From contig CAWBZB010000006.1 in the NCBI GenBank assembly GCA_963793105.1, positions 62,001 to 126,000 of the forward strand: a DNA stretch of 64,000 nucleotides, given 5' to 3'. The notes beneath the pieces were generated by a model. It worked only from the letters and a program-made list of their open reading frames with translations. It was not told the DNA's origin and searched no databases. Of the stretch, positions 18,172 through 26,414 are shown one piece after another. Source of the stretch: UBA10649 sp963793105 (GTDB lineage: Bacteria > Actinomycetota > Actinomycetes > S36-B12). Position numbers and translations under genes: made by a program. Position 1 is the stretch's first letter. Each line of letters begins with the position of its first letter.

Positions 18172-18456
18172 CTAGAGCAGCAGTGCGAAGTTGATGAGGA
18201 TCTGCAGGCCGATGAGGAGGATGAGGAAGGCCAGATCGAACTGCACGGTCCCGATCCGCACCGGCGGGATCACCCGGCGCAGGGCGCGCAGCGGCGGGTC
18301 GGTGACGGTGTACACGGCCTCCGCCAGCAGCAGGAGGACCCCGGACGGGCGCCAGCTGCGGGCGAACGCCTGCACCAGGTCCAGCACCAGACGGCCGATC
18401 ATCACCAGCCAGTAGAGCCACAGGATCGTCGCCAGCACCTGTCCGACGGTGCTCAT
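18172..18456 (-). CDS. YggT family membrane protein
   Basis: The 94-aa protein has two transmembrane segments (about residues 4-25 and 70-92) flanking the family motif DPPLRALRRVIPPVRIGTVQFDL. YggT proteins are implicated in osmotic tolerance or membrane organisation, but the mechanism is unknown. In Actinobacteria the gene is almost always between sepF and divIVA, as here. Confidence 0.9.
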   Translation of the reverse strand: MSTVGQVLATILWLYWLVMIGRLVLDLVQAFARSWRPSGVLLLLAEAVYTVTDPPLRALRRVIPPVRIGTVQFDLAFLILLIGLQILINFALLL

Positions 18457-18505
18457 GGCGATACTCCCCTGCTCGGGTCGACGATCGTCGACTCGGCCTG
18501 CTTGC

Positions 18506-19084
18506 CTAGCTCTGGTTGAAGAACCCGTCCTTGGCGATCTGCGCGCGCGCCTCGTCGCCCACGTCGACGTTGACGGGCGACAGGAGGAAGACCTTGTTGG
18601 TGATCCGCTCGATCGAACCGCGCATGCCGAAGACCAGACCCGCGGCGAAGTCGATGATCCGCTTGGCATCGGCGTCCTCGAGCTCGGACAGGTTCATGAT
18701 GACCGGGACGCCCTCCCGGTAGTCCTCCCCGATCCGACGAGCATCGTTGTAGCTGCGCGGATGGATCGTCTCGATGCGAGTGATGTCCGGGGCGTACGTG
18801 GGCCGGCGGTCGGCGAGGGGCGCCGAGGTCGGCCGGCTCGGCGCGGCCGCATCACTGCGGAAGGTCCGGACGGCACGGGTGTCCGGGATCGGCCGGACGC
18901 TGCGACTGGCATACCGCTCGTCGGGACGCTCGTCGTACCGGTCGTCGTAGCCCCGCGGCGGAGTCCGGGACTCTCGGCTGCCCTTGCGGGCCGCCTCGTA
19001 GTCCTCGTACTCGTCATAGGCATCGTCGCCGTGGTCCTCGACGAGACCCAGGTAGACGGCCATCTTGCGCATCGCGCCAGCCAT
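18506..19084 (-). CDS. sepF: Cell division protein SepF
   Basis: SepF anchors FtsZ to the membrane; it is the main FtsZ anchor in Actinobacteria, which lack FtsA. The product starts MAGAMRKMAVYLGLVED, an amphipathic membrane-targeting helix, followed by a charged disordered linker (residues 20-100). The conserved C-terminal domain carries PVIMNLSELEDADAKRIIDF and GSIERITNKVFLLSP. I chose the ATG at 19084 over the one at 19102 because it matches the conserved family start and has GGAGG about 10 nt upstream. Confidence 0.93.
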   Translation of the reverse strand: MAGAMRKMAVYLGLVEDHGDDAYDEYEDYEAARKGSRESRTPPRGYDDRYDERPDERYASRSVRPIPDTRAVRTFRSDAAAPSRPTSAPLADRRPTYAPDITRIETIHPRSYNDARRIGEDYREGVPVIMNLSELEDADAKRIIDFAAGLVFGMRGSIERITNKVFLLSPVNVDVGDEARAQIAKDGFFNQS

Positions 19085-19134
19085 TGCCTCTCGTCCTCCC
19101 ATGTCCGGCGTCTTCCGCCCTCAATGTATTGACG

Positions 19135-19839
19135 CTACTGCACCGGGGGCCGCTCACCGAGTACCGCGCCCCCGATCCGCACCTGTGTCGCACCGTGGCG
19201 GACCGCGGCCTCGAGGTCACCGCTCATTCCGGCGGAGATGCGGTCGGCTTCCGGCCACTGCTGGCGCACCCGGTCGGCGACCGTCTTGAGGCGCGCGAAC
19301 GCCTCGTCCGGGTCGCCGGGGAAGGGCGCCACTCCCATCACGCCGCGCAGGTTCAACCCGGGCTGCTCGAACACGAGCCGCGCCAACGCCGGCACCGACT
19401 CGGGATCCGCGCCGCCACGGCCCTCCCTCAGCGGCACGTCGAGGGCCACCTGCACGAGCACGTCGAGAGTCCGACCGGCCGCGTGCGCAGCCCGGGCGAG
19501 GGCAGCGGCCACCTCGACCCGGTCCACCGACTCGACCACGTCCGCCCAGCGCGCGACGGAGGCTGCCTTGTTGCGCTGCAGGCGGCCGATCATGTGCCAG
19601 CGCAGGCCAGCAGCCGAGGCGTCGCAGGCTGCCCGCTTCGCGCTGGCCTCCTGGTCGCGGTTCTCCGCCACGTCCTCGACTCCGAGTTCGGCGAGGATCT
19701 CGACATCGCTGGCGGGGAAGGTCTTCGTCACCACGACGAGATCCACGGGATCCGAACGGCCGGCGGCAGCCCGCGCGGCCTCGATCCGAGCGCGAACCGC
19801 GCTCAGGCCGGCGGCGATCTCCTGGTGCCGCTCGGCCAC
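19135..19839 (-). CDS. yggS: PLP homeostasis protein, YggS/PROSC family
   Basis: The 234-aa TIM-barrel protein binds pyridoxal phosphate and buffers the free PLP pool. The PLP lysine is in LVVVTKTFPASDVE (about residue 39). Other family motifs are WHMIGRLQRNKAA and GMSGDLEAAVRHGATQVRIG. It starts with GTG 18 bp after pgeF in the ftsZ-pgeF-yggS-sepF order typical of Gram-positive bacteria. Confidence 0.93.
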   Translation of the reverse strand: MAERHQEIAAGLSAVRARIEAARAAAGRSDPVDLVVVTKTFPASDVEILAELGVEDVAENRDQEASAKRAACDASAAGLRWHMIGRLQRNKAASVARWADVVESVDRVEVAAALARAAHAAGRTLDVLVQVALDVPLREGRGGADPESVPALARLVFEQPGLNLRGVMGVAPFPGDPDEAFARLKTVADRVRQQWPEADRISAGMSGDLEAAVRHGATQVRIGGAVLGERPPVQ

Positions 19840-19857
19840 GGCTCTCGTCTGGACTCA

Positions 19858-20652
19858 TCAGGACACCATCCTCGCAACGGGGCCCGACGCGCCGGGAACC
19901 AGGCAGGCGACCACGCCCTGACGGCCGGTGGCTCCGTCGCGCCGGTAGGAGAAGAGGTTCGGGTCCTCCACGGTGCAGCCCCCTGCCGTGCGGATCACGG
20001 CTTCATCGATCCCGAGCTCTGCCAGTCGGGCCCGGACCCCGTGGCGCACATCGATCCCGGGCTGTCCGTCGAGGCAGGTGGTCAGCGCGGCGGCGGCCAC
20101 GGCGGGCGAGCAGCGGCCCGCCACCTGATCCGCGCGATCCCGCGGCACGGGGTAGCAGCGTCCGCATACCGCTGGACCGAGCACGACGGCCCCGACTGCA
20201 GCGCCGTGGTCCCGCATGGCCGACACGACGACGCCGACGACGTCGGCCACGAGTCCGCGCCAGCCACAGTGCGCCACGGCCACGGTGCCTCCATCGTCTC
20301 CGACCAACGCCAGGGGGACGCAGTCCGCCCCGAGCGCGACGATGGCCAGCCCAGGCTCCTGGGTCAGCAGCGCATCGACGCCGGGGACGGTGCCCGCCCG
20401 TGACACGACCGCCACCTCGGCACCATGCACGGCAGCCATGACCGCGTAGCTGTCGCCGCGCGCGCCGACCTGTCCGGCGAGCCGGGCGCGGTTGGTGGCC
20501 ACGTCATCGTGGGCATCCCCCACATAGTCCGCCAGGTTGAGGGAGTCATAGGGCGGTCGGCTCACTCCTCCCGCACGACCGGTGGCCGCCCACATGCATG
20601 GGCGGCCACCGAGGCGTGCGGAGGGGACGATCCCAGCGGCGATCGGGAACAT
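19858..20652 (-). CDS. pgeF: Peptidoglycan editing factor PgeF / multicopper polyphenol oxidase (laccase) domain
   Basis: PgeF-type proteins remove L-Ser wrongly added to UDP-MurNAc; the fold is the YlmD/YfiH laccase-like domain. Metal ligands appear in AAVHGAEV, GADCVPLAL and AVAHCGWRGLVADVV, and GPAVCGRCYPVP is also typical. The start is uncertain: ATG 20652 (13 bp after ftsZ, no clear Shine-Dalgarno) or ATG 20595, where the family-conserved part (WAATGRAGGVSRPPYDSLNL) begins. A 13-bp perfect hairpin covers the second candidate. Confidence 0.88.
   Translation of the reverse strand: MFPIAAGIVPSARLGGRPCMWAATGRAGGVSRPPYDSLNLADYVGDAHDDVATNRARLAGQVGARGDSYAVMAAVHGAEVAVVSRAGTVPGVDALLTQEPGLAIVALGADCVPLALVGDDGGTVAVAHCGWRGLVADVVGVVVSAMRDHGAAVGAVVLGPAVCGRCYPVPRDRADQVAGRCSPAVAAAALTTCLDGQPGIDVRHGVRARLAELGIDEAVIRTAGGCTVEDPNLFSYRRDGATGRQGVVACLVPGASGPVARMVS
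20580..20611. other. Perfect 13-bp stem-loop at the ftsZ-pgeF junction
   Basis: Arms 20580-20592 and 20599-20611 are exact inverted complements with the 6-nt loop CATGCA. On the minus strand the hairpin is 55 bp after the ftsZ stop and contains a candidate pgeF ATG at 20595. No U-tract follows, so it may attenuate transcription or hide the pgeF start rather than end the message. Confidence 0.6.
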
Positions 20653-20665
20653 CGTCCGGGGAGCG

Positions 20666-21778
20666 CTACTTCAGGAAGTCCGGGATGTCGAGGTCGTCGT
20701 CGCTGTCCTCGAACACGATCGTCCTCGGCTGCGAGAGCGCGCGCGCTCCTGGCGCCATGACGGCCGGCACCTCGCCGGTGTCCCCTTCCCGCAGTCGAGC
20801 GGTCGAGCCGCCGGCACGCTTGGTCGGCGGCTCCCCGCCGTCGAAGCCGGCTGCGATCACGGTCACCCGAACCTCATCGCCCAGCGTGTCATCGATCACC
20901 GCGCCGAAGATGATGTTGGCGTCCGGATGCGCGGCGTCGGCCACGAGGCGTGCGGCCTCGTTGATCTCGAACAGGCCCAGATCACTGCCACCCGACACGG
21001 ACAGCAGGACTCCATGCGCACCGTCGATGCCGGCTTCGAGCAGCGGGCTGGAGATCGCCTTCTCGGCGGCCTCGACCGCCCGGTCCTCGCCGCGGGCGGA
21101 TCCGATCCCCATCAGGGCCGACCCCGCCGAGTGCATGACGCTCTTCACGTCAGCGAAGTCGAGGTTGATCAGGCCGGGCGTCGTGATCAGGTCGGTGATG
21201 CCGGACACACCCTGCAGGAGCACGTGGTCTGCCTGGCGGAAGGCGTCGATCACGCTGATGTTGCGGTCGGCCAGGGACAGCAGCCGGTCGTTCGGAATGA
21301 CGATGAGCGTGTCGACCTCGGCGCGCAGGTTGTCCACGCCGGTGTCCGCCTGGGACTGGCGACGGCGTCCCTCGAACCCGAACGGACGGGTCACGACGCC
21401 GATCGTGAGCGCCCCCAGCGAACGGGCCACCCGGGCTACGACGGGCGCTCCGCCCGTGCCGGTGCCGCCACCCTCTCCGGCCGTGACGAAGACCATGTCC
21501 GCGCCCTTGAGCACTTCCTCGATCTCCTCGAGGTGGTCCTCGGCGGCCTTCTTGCCGACCTCGGGATTGGCGCCGGCCCCCAGGCCACGCGTCAGCTCGC
21601 GGCCGATGTCCAGTTTCACGTCGGCATCGCTCATGAGGAGCGCCTGCGCGTCCGTGTTGATGGCGATGAACTCCACGCCCTTGAGTCCGACCTCGATCAT
21701 GCGGTTCACGGCGTTCACGCCGCCGCCGCCGATGCCGACAACCTTGATCACTGCCAGGTAGTTCTGCGGAGCCGCCAC
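20666..21778 (-). CDS. ftsZ: Cell division protein FtsZ
   Basis: FtsZ is the tubulin-like GTPase that forms the Z ring. The tubulin signature GGGTGTGGAPVVA, the T7 loop region NLDFADVKSVM and the C-terminal peptide DDDLDIPDFLK, which binds SepF, are all present. The 370-aa product has a short linker between core and tail. I prefer the GTG at 21778 (residues AAPQNYLAVIKVVGIGG follow, matching the conserved actinobacterial N-terminus); a GTG at 21805 in frame with GAGAAGG upstream would add nine residues. About 225 bp of non-coding DNA upstream contains the ftsQ terminator, so ftsZ probably has its own promoter. Confidence 0.96.
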   Translation of the reverse strand: MAAPQNYLAVIKVVGIGGGGVNAVNRMIEVGLKGVEFIAINTDAQALLMSDADVKLDIGRELTRGLGAGANPEVGKKAAEDHLEEIEEVLKGADMVFVTAGEGGGTGTGGAPVVARVARSLGALTIGVVTRPFGFEGRRRQSQADTGVDNLRAEVDTLIVIPNDRLLSLADRNISVIDAFRQADHVLLQGVSGITDLITTPGLINLDFADVKSVMHSAGSALMGIGSARGEDRAVEAAEKAISSPLLEAGIDGAHGVLLSVSGGSDLGLFEINEAARLVADAAHPDANIIFGAVIDDTLGDEVRVTVIAAGFDGGEPPTKRAGGSTARLREGDTGEVPAVMAPGARALSQPRTIVFEDSDDDLDIPDFLK

Positions 21779-21928
21779 GGCCGCCGTCCTCTCATCCGGT
21801 GCCACCGGGCCTTCTCACCCGACAGCGTCTGCTGGCCACAAACCCTCAACCTCAACAAGAGGCTGAGAAATCAACCTGCCTGCGGCCGGCGGGAGGGTAG
21901 GGGTAGAGACGCCTGTTGCGCAAGTGAA

Positions 21929-21957
21929 GAGAGGTCCGATCTTCGATCGGACCTCTC
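21929..21957 (-). terminator. Strong hairpin after ftsQ, probable terminator
   Basis: Arms 21929-21941 and 21945-21957 form a perfect 13-bp stem with a UUC loop, 48 bp downstream of the ftsQ stop on the minus strand. The following U-tract is weak (TTCACTTG), as is common in high-GC bacteria. It would separate the upstream dcw transcript from ftsZ. The rest of the 21779-22004 interval holds only an AT-richer stretch (about 21838-21880) with a repeated CCTCAAC, a likely ftsZ promoter/leader region. Confidence 0.7.
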
Positions 21958-22004
21958 GGAAGCGGGCCGCTAGCGCGGAAACCCCTGCGGGTTCTGCGGG
22001 TCGG

Positions 22005-24125
22005 CTAGCGGGAGCGGAAGGTGGTCGGCAGCTCAGGCGCCGACACGTCGTACACGTCCGCCTTGCGCTTCATCAGCGCCCGCAGCACCTGCGCCTTGAA
22101 GTCCGCCTGTTCCGCGCTGCCCCAGCGGACCACGTCTCCCGAACGCAGGGTGAGGTCGACGTCGTCGCGCGTGGTCGCCGAGAGCGACACCACCCGGCGC
22201 GACAGGTCAGCGGGCAGCGTCGAGAGGACGGCCATCGCCGACTGGAGGCCGACGTCCTTGGCCCGCACCGACGGCAGGCCCTTGGCCCAGGCACCCTCGG
22301 GACGGAAGATGCGACCCGTGGCATCGACCGCGCGCTGCTCCGTCCCTCCGGACAATACGGCGATCGGCACCCGGGCGTTCACGGCGATGACCACCTCGAC
22401 GGGCCAGCCCCGGCGGACGTCGACCGACTCGACCCAGTCCAGTCCCAGGACCGCACGTCGCGCGACGTCCGTGTCGACGCGCGCCAACGGGACCCCGCGA
22501 GGCACCGCGGCCGCGGTCAGCACCGCCTCCGCCCGACCGTCCTCGACACCCACGACGCGAACGTCCTTGACGGAGAGGACCGACGAGAACCACACCAGCC
22601 AGCACGCGCCCGCGACGAGGAGAAGTGCCAGCACCACGCCCAGCACCTGCAGGCGGCGACGACGACGCGGACGACGATCGGCGAGGTCGACCTGCACCGG
22701 TCGCTCCACGGTGGGCGCGCTCATCGACAGGCCCTCACGCTCACGCAGGCGGTCGAGCACTTCGAGTCCGATCAGCCCGATGTCCCCCGCGCCCAGCGTC
22801 ATGATGAGGTCGCCGGGATGCGCACGCTCCACGAGATGGCCGGCCACCGCGGACCATGACGGCTCGAAGACCACCTGTTCGGGCGGCAGAGGCACCCGGG
22901 CGGCCATGGTCTGGCCGCTCGCTCCCGGGATCGGCGTCTCGCCCGGGGCGAACACCTCGAGCACCACGACCTGGTCCGCCAGTCCGAGCGCCCTGCCGAA
23001 CTCCTCGACGAACATCGCCGTTCGGTAGTAGTGATGCGCCTGGAACGCCACGACGACGCGGCCCTCCCCCGCCACCTCGCGTGCGGCGTGCAAGGTGGCC
23101 TCGATCTCGGTCGGGTGATGCGCATAGTCGTCGAAGACCCGGATTCCCCCGACCTGACCCTTGAAGTCGAAGCGACGGCGGGTTCCGCTGAAGGACGCCA
23201 GCCCCTCCCTCAGATCCGCGGCCGCGTAGCCGAGGCCGAGGCCGGTGACGAAGGCCGCCAGGGCGTTGAGCGCGTTGTGCTTGCCGGGGACGGCCAGGGA
23301 GATCTCCCCCAGGCGGACTCCGTTGTGGACCGTGTCGAACGCCCATCCGGTGTCGCTCAGACGCGCGTCGGCGAGACGGTAGTCCGCCTCATGTGACTCG
23401 CCGTAGGTGCGCACGTCGACGCCGGCCACCCGCGCGCGCTCCGCCAGACGCGCCGCACCGGGGTCGTCCACGCACACGACCAGGAAGCCGTCGCGGGCGC
23501 GGAGCCCGTTGGCGAATTCCAGGAAGGCCTGCTCGATCGCGTCGAAGGTGCCCCAGTGGTCAAGGTGGTCCGCCTCGACGTTCGTCACGATTCCCGCGAC
23601 GGGTTCGAGGAAGAGGAAGGCACCATCGCTCTCGTCTGCCTCCACGACGAACACGTCGCCCGAGCCCAGATGCGCGTTGGAACCGGATTCGTTGAGCTCG
23701 CTGCCGATCGCGAAGGACGGATCAGCGCCGCAGTGCTGCAGCGCCACGGTCAGCATCGATGTCGTCGTCGTCTTGCCGTGGGTACCCGCGACGGCCACTC
23801 CTCGAGACCCGGCCATCACTGCGGCCAGGGCCTCAGCTCGGCTCAGCTCGGGGATGCCCCGCTCGCGGGCCGCAGCACGCTCCACGTTCCTCTCGGGGAT
23901 CGCCGTGGACACCACGAGCGCGTCGATGCCGGTGACGAGGTCGGCGTCGTGCCCGACGCGTGCGTCCACTCCGATGGCCCGCAGGGCCTGCAGCCGCCGA
24001 GAGTCCTTGGCGTCCGAACCGGACACCGACAGGCCCTGGGCGACCATGATGCGAGCGATGCCCGACATCCCCGCGCCGCCGATGCCGACGATGTGCACTC
24101 GGCCGAGGACCGGTGAGTCCGTCAC
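22005..24125 (-). CDS. murC/ftsQ: UDP-N-acetylmuramate-L-alanine ligase (MurC) continuous in frame with FtsQ
   Basis: One 706-residue frame covers two proteins. Residues 1-467 are MurC, which adds L-Ala to UDP-MurNAc: ligase N-domain HIVGIGGAGMSG, ATP loop AGTHGKTTTTSM, the DHLDHWG region and DDYAHHPTEI. From Met at 22724 the sequence is a complete 239-aa FtsQ: basic N-tail, one transmembrane helix (VLGVVLALLLVAGACWLVWF), POTRA domain (VKDVRVVGVEDG) and beta domain. No stop separates them. ATG 22724 sits in CGATGAGC, and removing one base just upstream would give MurC a TGA in the usual ATGA overlap. The fusion may therefore be real or a one-base artefact. The GTG start overlaps the murG stop. 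Confidence 0.85.
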   Translation of the reverse strand: MTDSPVLGRVHIVGIGGAGMSGIARIMVAQGLSVSGSDAKDSRRLQALRAIGVDARVGHDADLVTGIDALVVSTAIPERNVERAAARERGIPELSRAEALAAVMAGSRGVAVAGTHGKTTTTSMLTVALQHCGADPSFAIGSELNESGSNAHLGSGDVFVVEADESDGAFLFLEPVAGIVTNVEADHLDHWGTFDAIEQAFLEFANGLRARDGFLVVCVDDPGAARLAERARVAGVDVRTYGESHEADYRLADARLSDTGWAFDTVHNGVRLGEISLAVPGKHNALNALAAFVTGLGLGYAAADLREGLASFSGTRRRFDFKGQVGGIRVFDDYAHHPTEIEATLHAAREVAGEGRVVVAFQAHHYYRTAMFVEEFGRALGLADQVVVLEVFAPGETPIPGASGQTMAARVPLPPEQVVFEPSWSAVAGHLVERAHPGDLIMTLGAGDIGLIGLEVLDRLREREGLSMSAPTVERPVQVDLADRRPRRRRRLQVLGVVLALLLVAGACWLVWFSSVLSVKDVRVVGVEDGRAEAVLTAAAVPRGVPLARVDTDVARRAVLGLDWVESVDVRRGWPVEVVIAVNARVPIAVLSGGTEQRAVDATGRIFRPEGAWAKGLPSVRAKDVGLQSAMAVLSTLPADLSRRVVSLSATTRDDVDLTLRSGDVVRWGSAEQADFKAQVLRALMKRKADVYDVSAPELPTTFRSR

Positions 24126-25195
24126 TGCGCACCTCCCGATGCTGCCCGCATGACGATCCGGGCCAGCTGCTCGTCCGCATCCCGCACACCATGCTCGTAC
24201 GCGGCCGCACCCATCGCGTGCAGCCGGACACCATCCTCCAGCACCCCGACGGCGGCATCGGTGAGCCACTCCGCAGTGATGTCCGCGTCGTCGATGAGGA
24301 GACCGCCGCCGGCCGACACGACCGGCCCGGCGTTGAGCCGCTGCTCGCCGTTCCCGACGGGAAGCGGCACGTAGATCGCCGGCATCCCGACAGCGGCGAG
24401 CTCCGCACACGTCATCGCACCGGCCCGGGTGACGGCCAGGTCCGCCGCCGAGTAGGCCAGGTCCATCCGATCGATGTACGGCAGCGGGACATAGCCCTCC
24501 GAGGACAGGGGCGCCTCGTTGCGCGACCCGTAGGCATGGAGCACCTCGATCCCCCTGGCCCGCAGGCCGGGCAGGGCCCCCTTGAGGACGCTGTTGAGCC
24601 GCATCGCCCCCTGCGAGCCCCCGAAGACGAGCATCACCCGCGCCTCCCCTGAGAGCCCGAAATGCCGTCGGGCCTCTTCCCGGTTCGCCGATCGATCGAG
24701 GGTGGCGATCGAGTGCCGAAGGGGCAGGGCCATCGTCGTCGCGCCCCGCATCACCCCGGGGAAGGAGCAATACACGTTCCCGGTGAACAGGGAGCCCAGG
24801 CGGTTGGCGATCCCGGGGCGCGCATTGGCCTCGTGGATGACCAACGGTGTACGGGTGCGCCGGGCCGCGAGGTAGGCGGGTACGGACGCATAGCCGCCGA
24901 AGCCGACCACGACGCTGGCGGAGTGATCGCGGAGCACCTCCGTCGCGAGGCGCACCGCGGTGCGCATGCGCATCGGCAGGCGCACGAGGTCAGCATTGGG
25001 GCGCCTCGGCATCGGAACGCTGGGCAGCGTCACCAGCTCGTAGCCGCGCGCCGGCACGAGCGTGCTCTCGAGTCCCCGGTCACTGCCGATCACCACGATG
25101 CCGATCGACGGATCCGTGCGGACGAGTGCGTCCGCGACGTTGAGCGCGGGCTCGATGTGCCCGGCCGTTCCGCCGGCGGCGAGGGCGACCTGCAC
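24122..25195 (-). CDS. murG: UDP-GlcNAc transferase MurG
   Basis: MurG transfers GlcNAc from UDP-GlcNAc to lipid I, making lipid II on the inner face of the membrane. The 357-aa GT-B protein has the glycine-rich lipid-pocket loop AAGGTAGHIEPAL, the second loop FGGSQGAMRLN, the VVGFGGYASVPAYLAA segment, and the UDP-binding region TRAGAMTCAELAAVGMPAIY. It starts 1 bp after ftsW and overlaps murC by 4 bp (GTGA). Confidence 0.97.
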   Translation of the reverse strand: MQVALAAGGTAGHIEPALNVADALVRTDPSIGIVVIGSDRGLESTLVPARGYELVTLPSVPMPRRPNADLVRLPMRMRTAVRLATEVLRDHSASVVVGFGGYASVPAYLAARRTRTPLVIHEANARPGIANRLGSLFTGNVYCSFPGVMRGATTMALPLRHSIATLDRSANREEARRHFGLSGEARVMLVFGGSQGAMRLNSVLKGALPGLRARGIEVLHAYGSRNEAPLSSEGYVPLPYIDRMDLAYSAADLAVTRAGAMTCAELAAVGMPAIYVPLPVGNGEQRLNAGPVVSAGGGLLIDDADITAEWLTDAAVGVLEDGVRLHAMGAAAYEHGVRDADEQLARIVMRAASGGAQ

Positions 25196-25196
25196 G

Positions 25197-26414
25197 TCAG
25201 CGCCGCCGAAGGGAGTGCGCGGTGCTCCTGCGCCTCAGGGCCCGGCGGGCGTCGGGTTCGGCCTTGGCGAAGGCCATCAGCATCCCGAGCGCCACCAGCG
25301 TCGGAATGAGCGAGGATCCGCCGTAGGAGACCAGCGGCAGCGGGACGCCGGTGATGGGCAGCAGCCCGAGGACCGCACCGATGTTCACGACCGCCTGGAT
25401 CACGATCCACGACCCCACCCCGGCGGACGCGAGCCGGACGAAGGGATCACGCGTGTTGCGCGACAGGCGGAAGATCGCGAACGCCAGGATGCCGAACAGG
25501 GCCAGAACCGCAAGCGAGCCGACCAGTCCCAGCTCCTCACCGATGACCGGGAAGATGAAGTCCGTGTGCGCCTCGGGAAGGTTCCCCCACTTCTCGCGGC
25601 TGGCTCCGAGTCCCACGCCCCAGAATCCTCCGGTGCCCAGGGCGTACTGGCCCTGCGTCACCTGCCAGCCGAAGCCCAGGGGGTCGGCTCCCGGATCCAG
25701 CCAGGACGTGAAGCGCTGCATGCGGTAGGGCGCGGCGAGTGTCAGCATCAGGATCGCCACGGCGCCCACACTCATGAGGATCGCGAAGAGGCGCAGCGGC
25801 GCGCCGGCGGCGAAGAGCATGCCCATCGTGATGGCCGCGAGCATCAGGGTGTTCCCGAAGTCCCCCTCCATCAGGACCAGCGCCATCATGGCTCCCGACA
25901 CGGGCAGCAGCGGGACGAGCAGCGACCGCCAGCTCTCGTACTGCCGACTGTTCCGCGAGAGCAGGCTGGCCCCCCAGACCACCAGCGCGAGCTTGGCGAA
26001 CTCCGACGGCTGCAGGCGGAACGGACCGACGATCTCGATCCAGTTGCGCTGCCCGGCCACCTCGACGCCGACGATGAGAACGGCGACCAGGAGTCCGAAC
26101 GCCAGCGCGAACAGAACCCACGCGAAGCCGCGCCAGAACTGCACGGACGTCCGTGCGGCGAACAGCATGGCCACGACGCCTAGGACCGCGAACATCGCCT
26201 GACGCTGGGCCAGGGTGTATGCCGATCCGAAGACCCGGAAGCTCTCGATGCTGGATGCGGAGAGGACCATGATCAGGCCCAGCACCAGCAGCAGCAACGT
26301 GGTGCCCAGCAGGAGGTAGTAGGTGCTCAGGGGATGGTTCAGGAGCAGAGCAAGCCGACCGGGGGCCTCATCAATACCCTGCCGGGGCGTCGCGCGGGAC
26401 GTCGTGTCGCTCAT
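25197..26414 (-). CDS. ftsW: Septal peptidoglycan glycosyltransferase FtsW
   Basis: FtsW is the SEDS-family polymerase that, with FtsI, makes septal glycan strands from lipid II. The 405-aa protein has about ten transmembrane segments and the SEDS signatures LQPSEFAKLALVVWGASLL, EAHTDFIFPVIGEELGLVG and ITGVPLPLVSYGGSS. The N-terminal 28 residues and the Arg-rich C-tail (RRALRRRSTAHSLRRR) are cytoplasmic. The ATG overlaps the murD stop. Confidence 0.96.
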   Translation of the reverse strand: MSDTTSRATPRQGIDEAPGRLALLLNHPLSTYYLLLGTTLLLLVLGLIMVLSASSIESFRVFGSAYTLAQRQAMFAVLGVVAMLFAARTSVQFWRGFAWVLFALAFGLLVAVLIVGVEVAGQRNWIEIVGPFRLQPSEFAKLALVVWGASLLSRNSRQYESWRSLLVPLLPVSGAMMALVLMEGDFGNTLMLAAITMGMLFAAGAPLRLFAILMSVGAVAILMLTLAAPYRMQRFTSWLDPGADPLGFGWQVTQGQYALGTGGFWGVGLGASREKWGNLPEAHTDFIFPVIGEELGLVGSLAVLALFGILAFAIFRLSRNTRDPFVRLASAGVGSWIVIQAVVNIGAVLGLLPITGVPLPLVSYGGSSLIPTLVALGMLMAFAKAEPDARRALRRRSTAHSLRRR

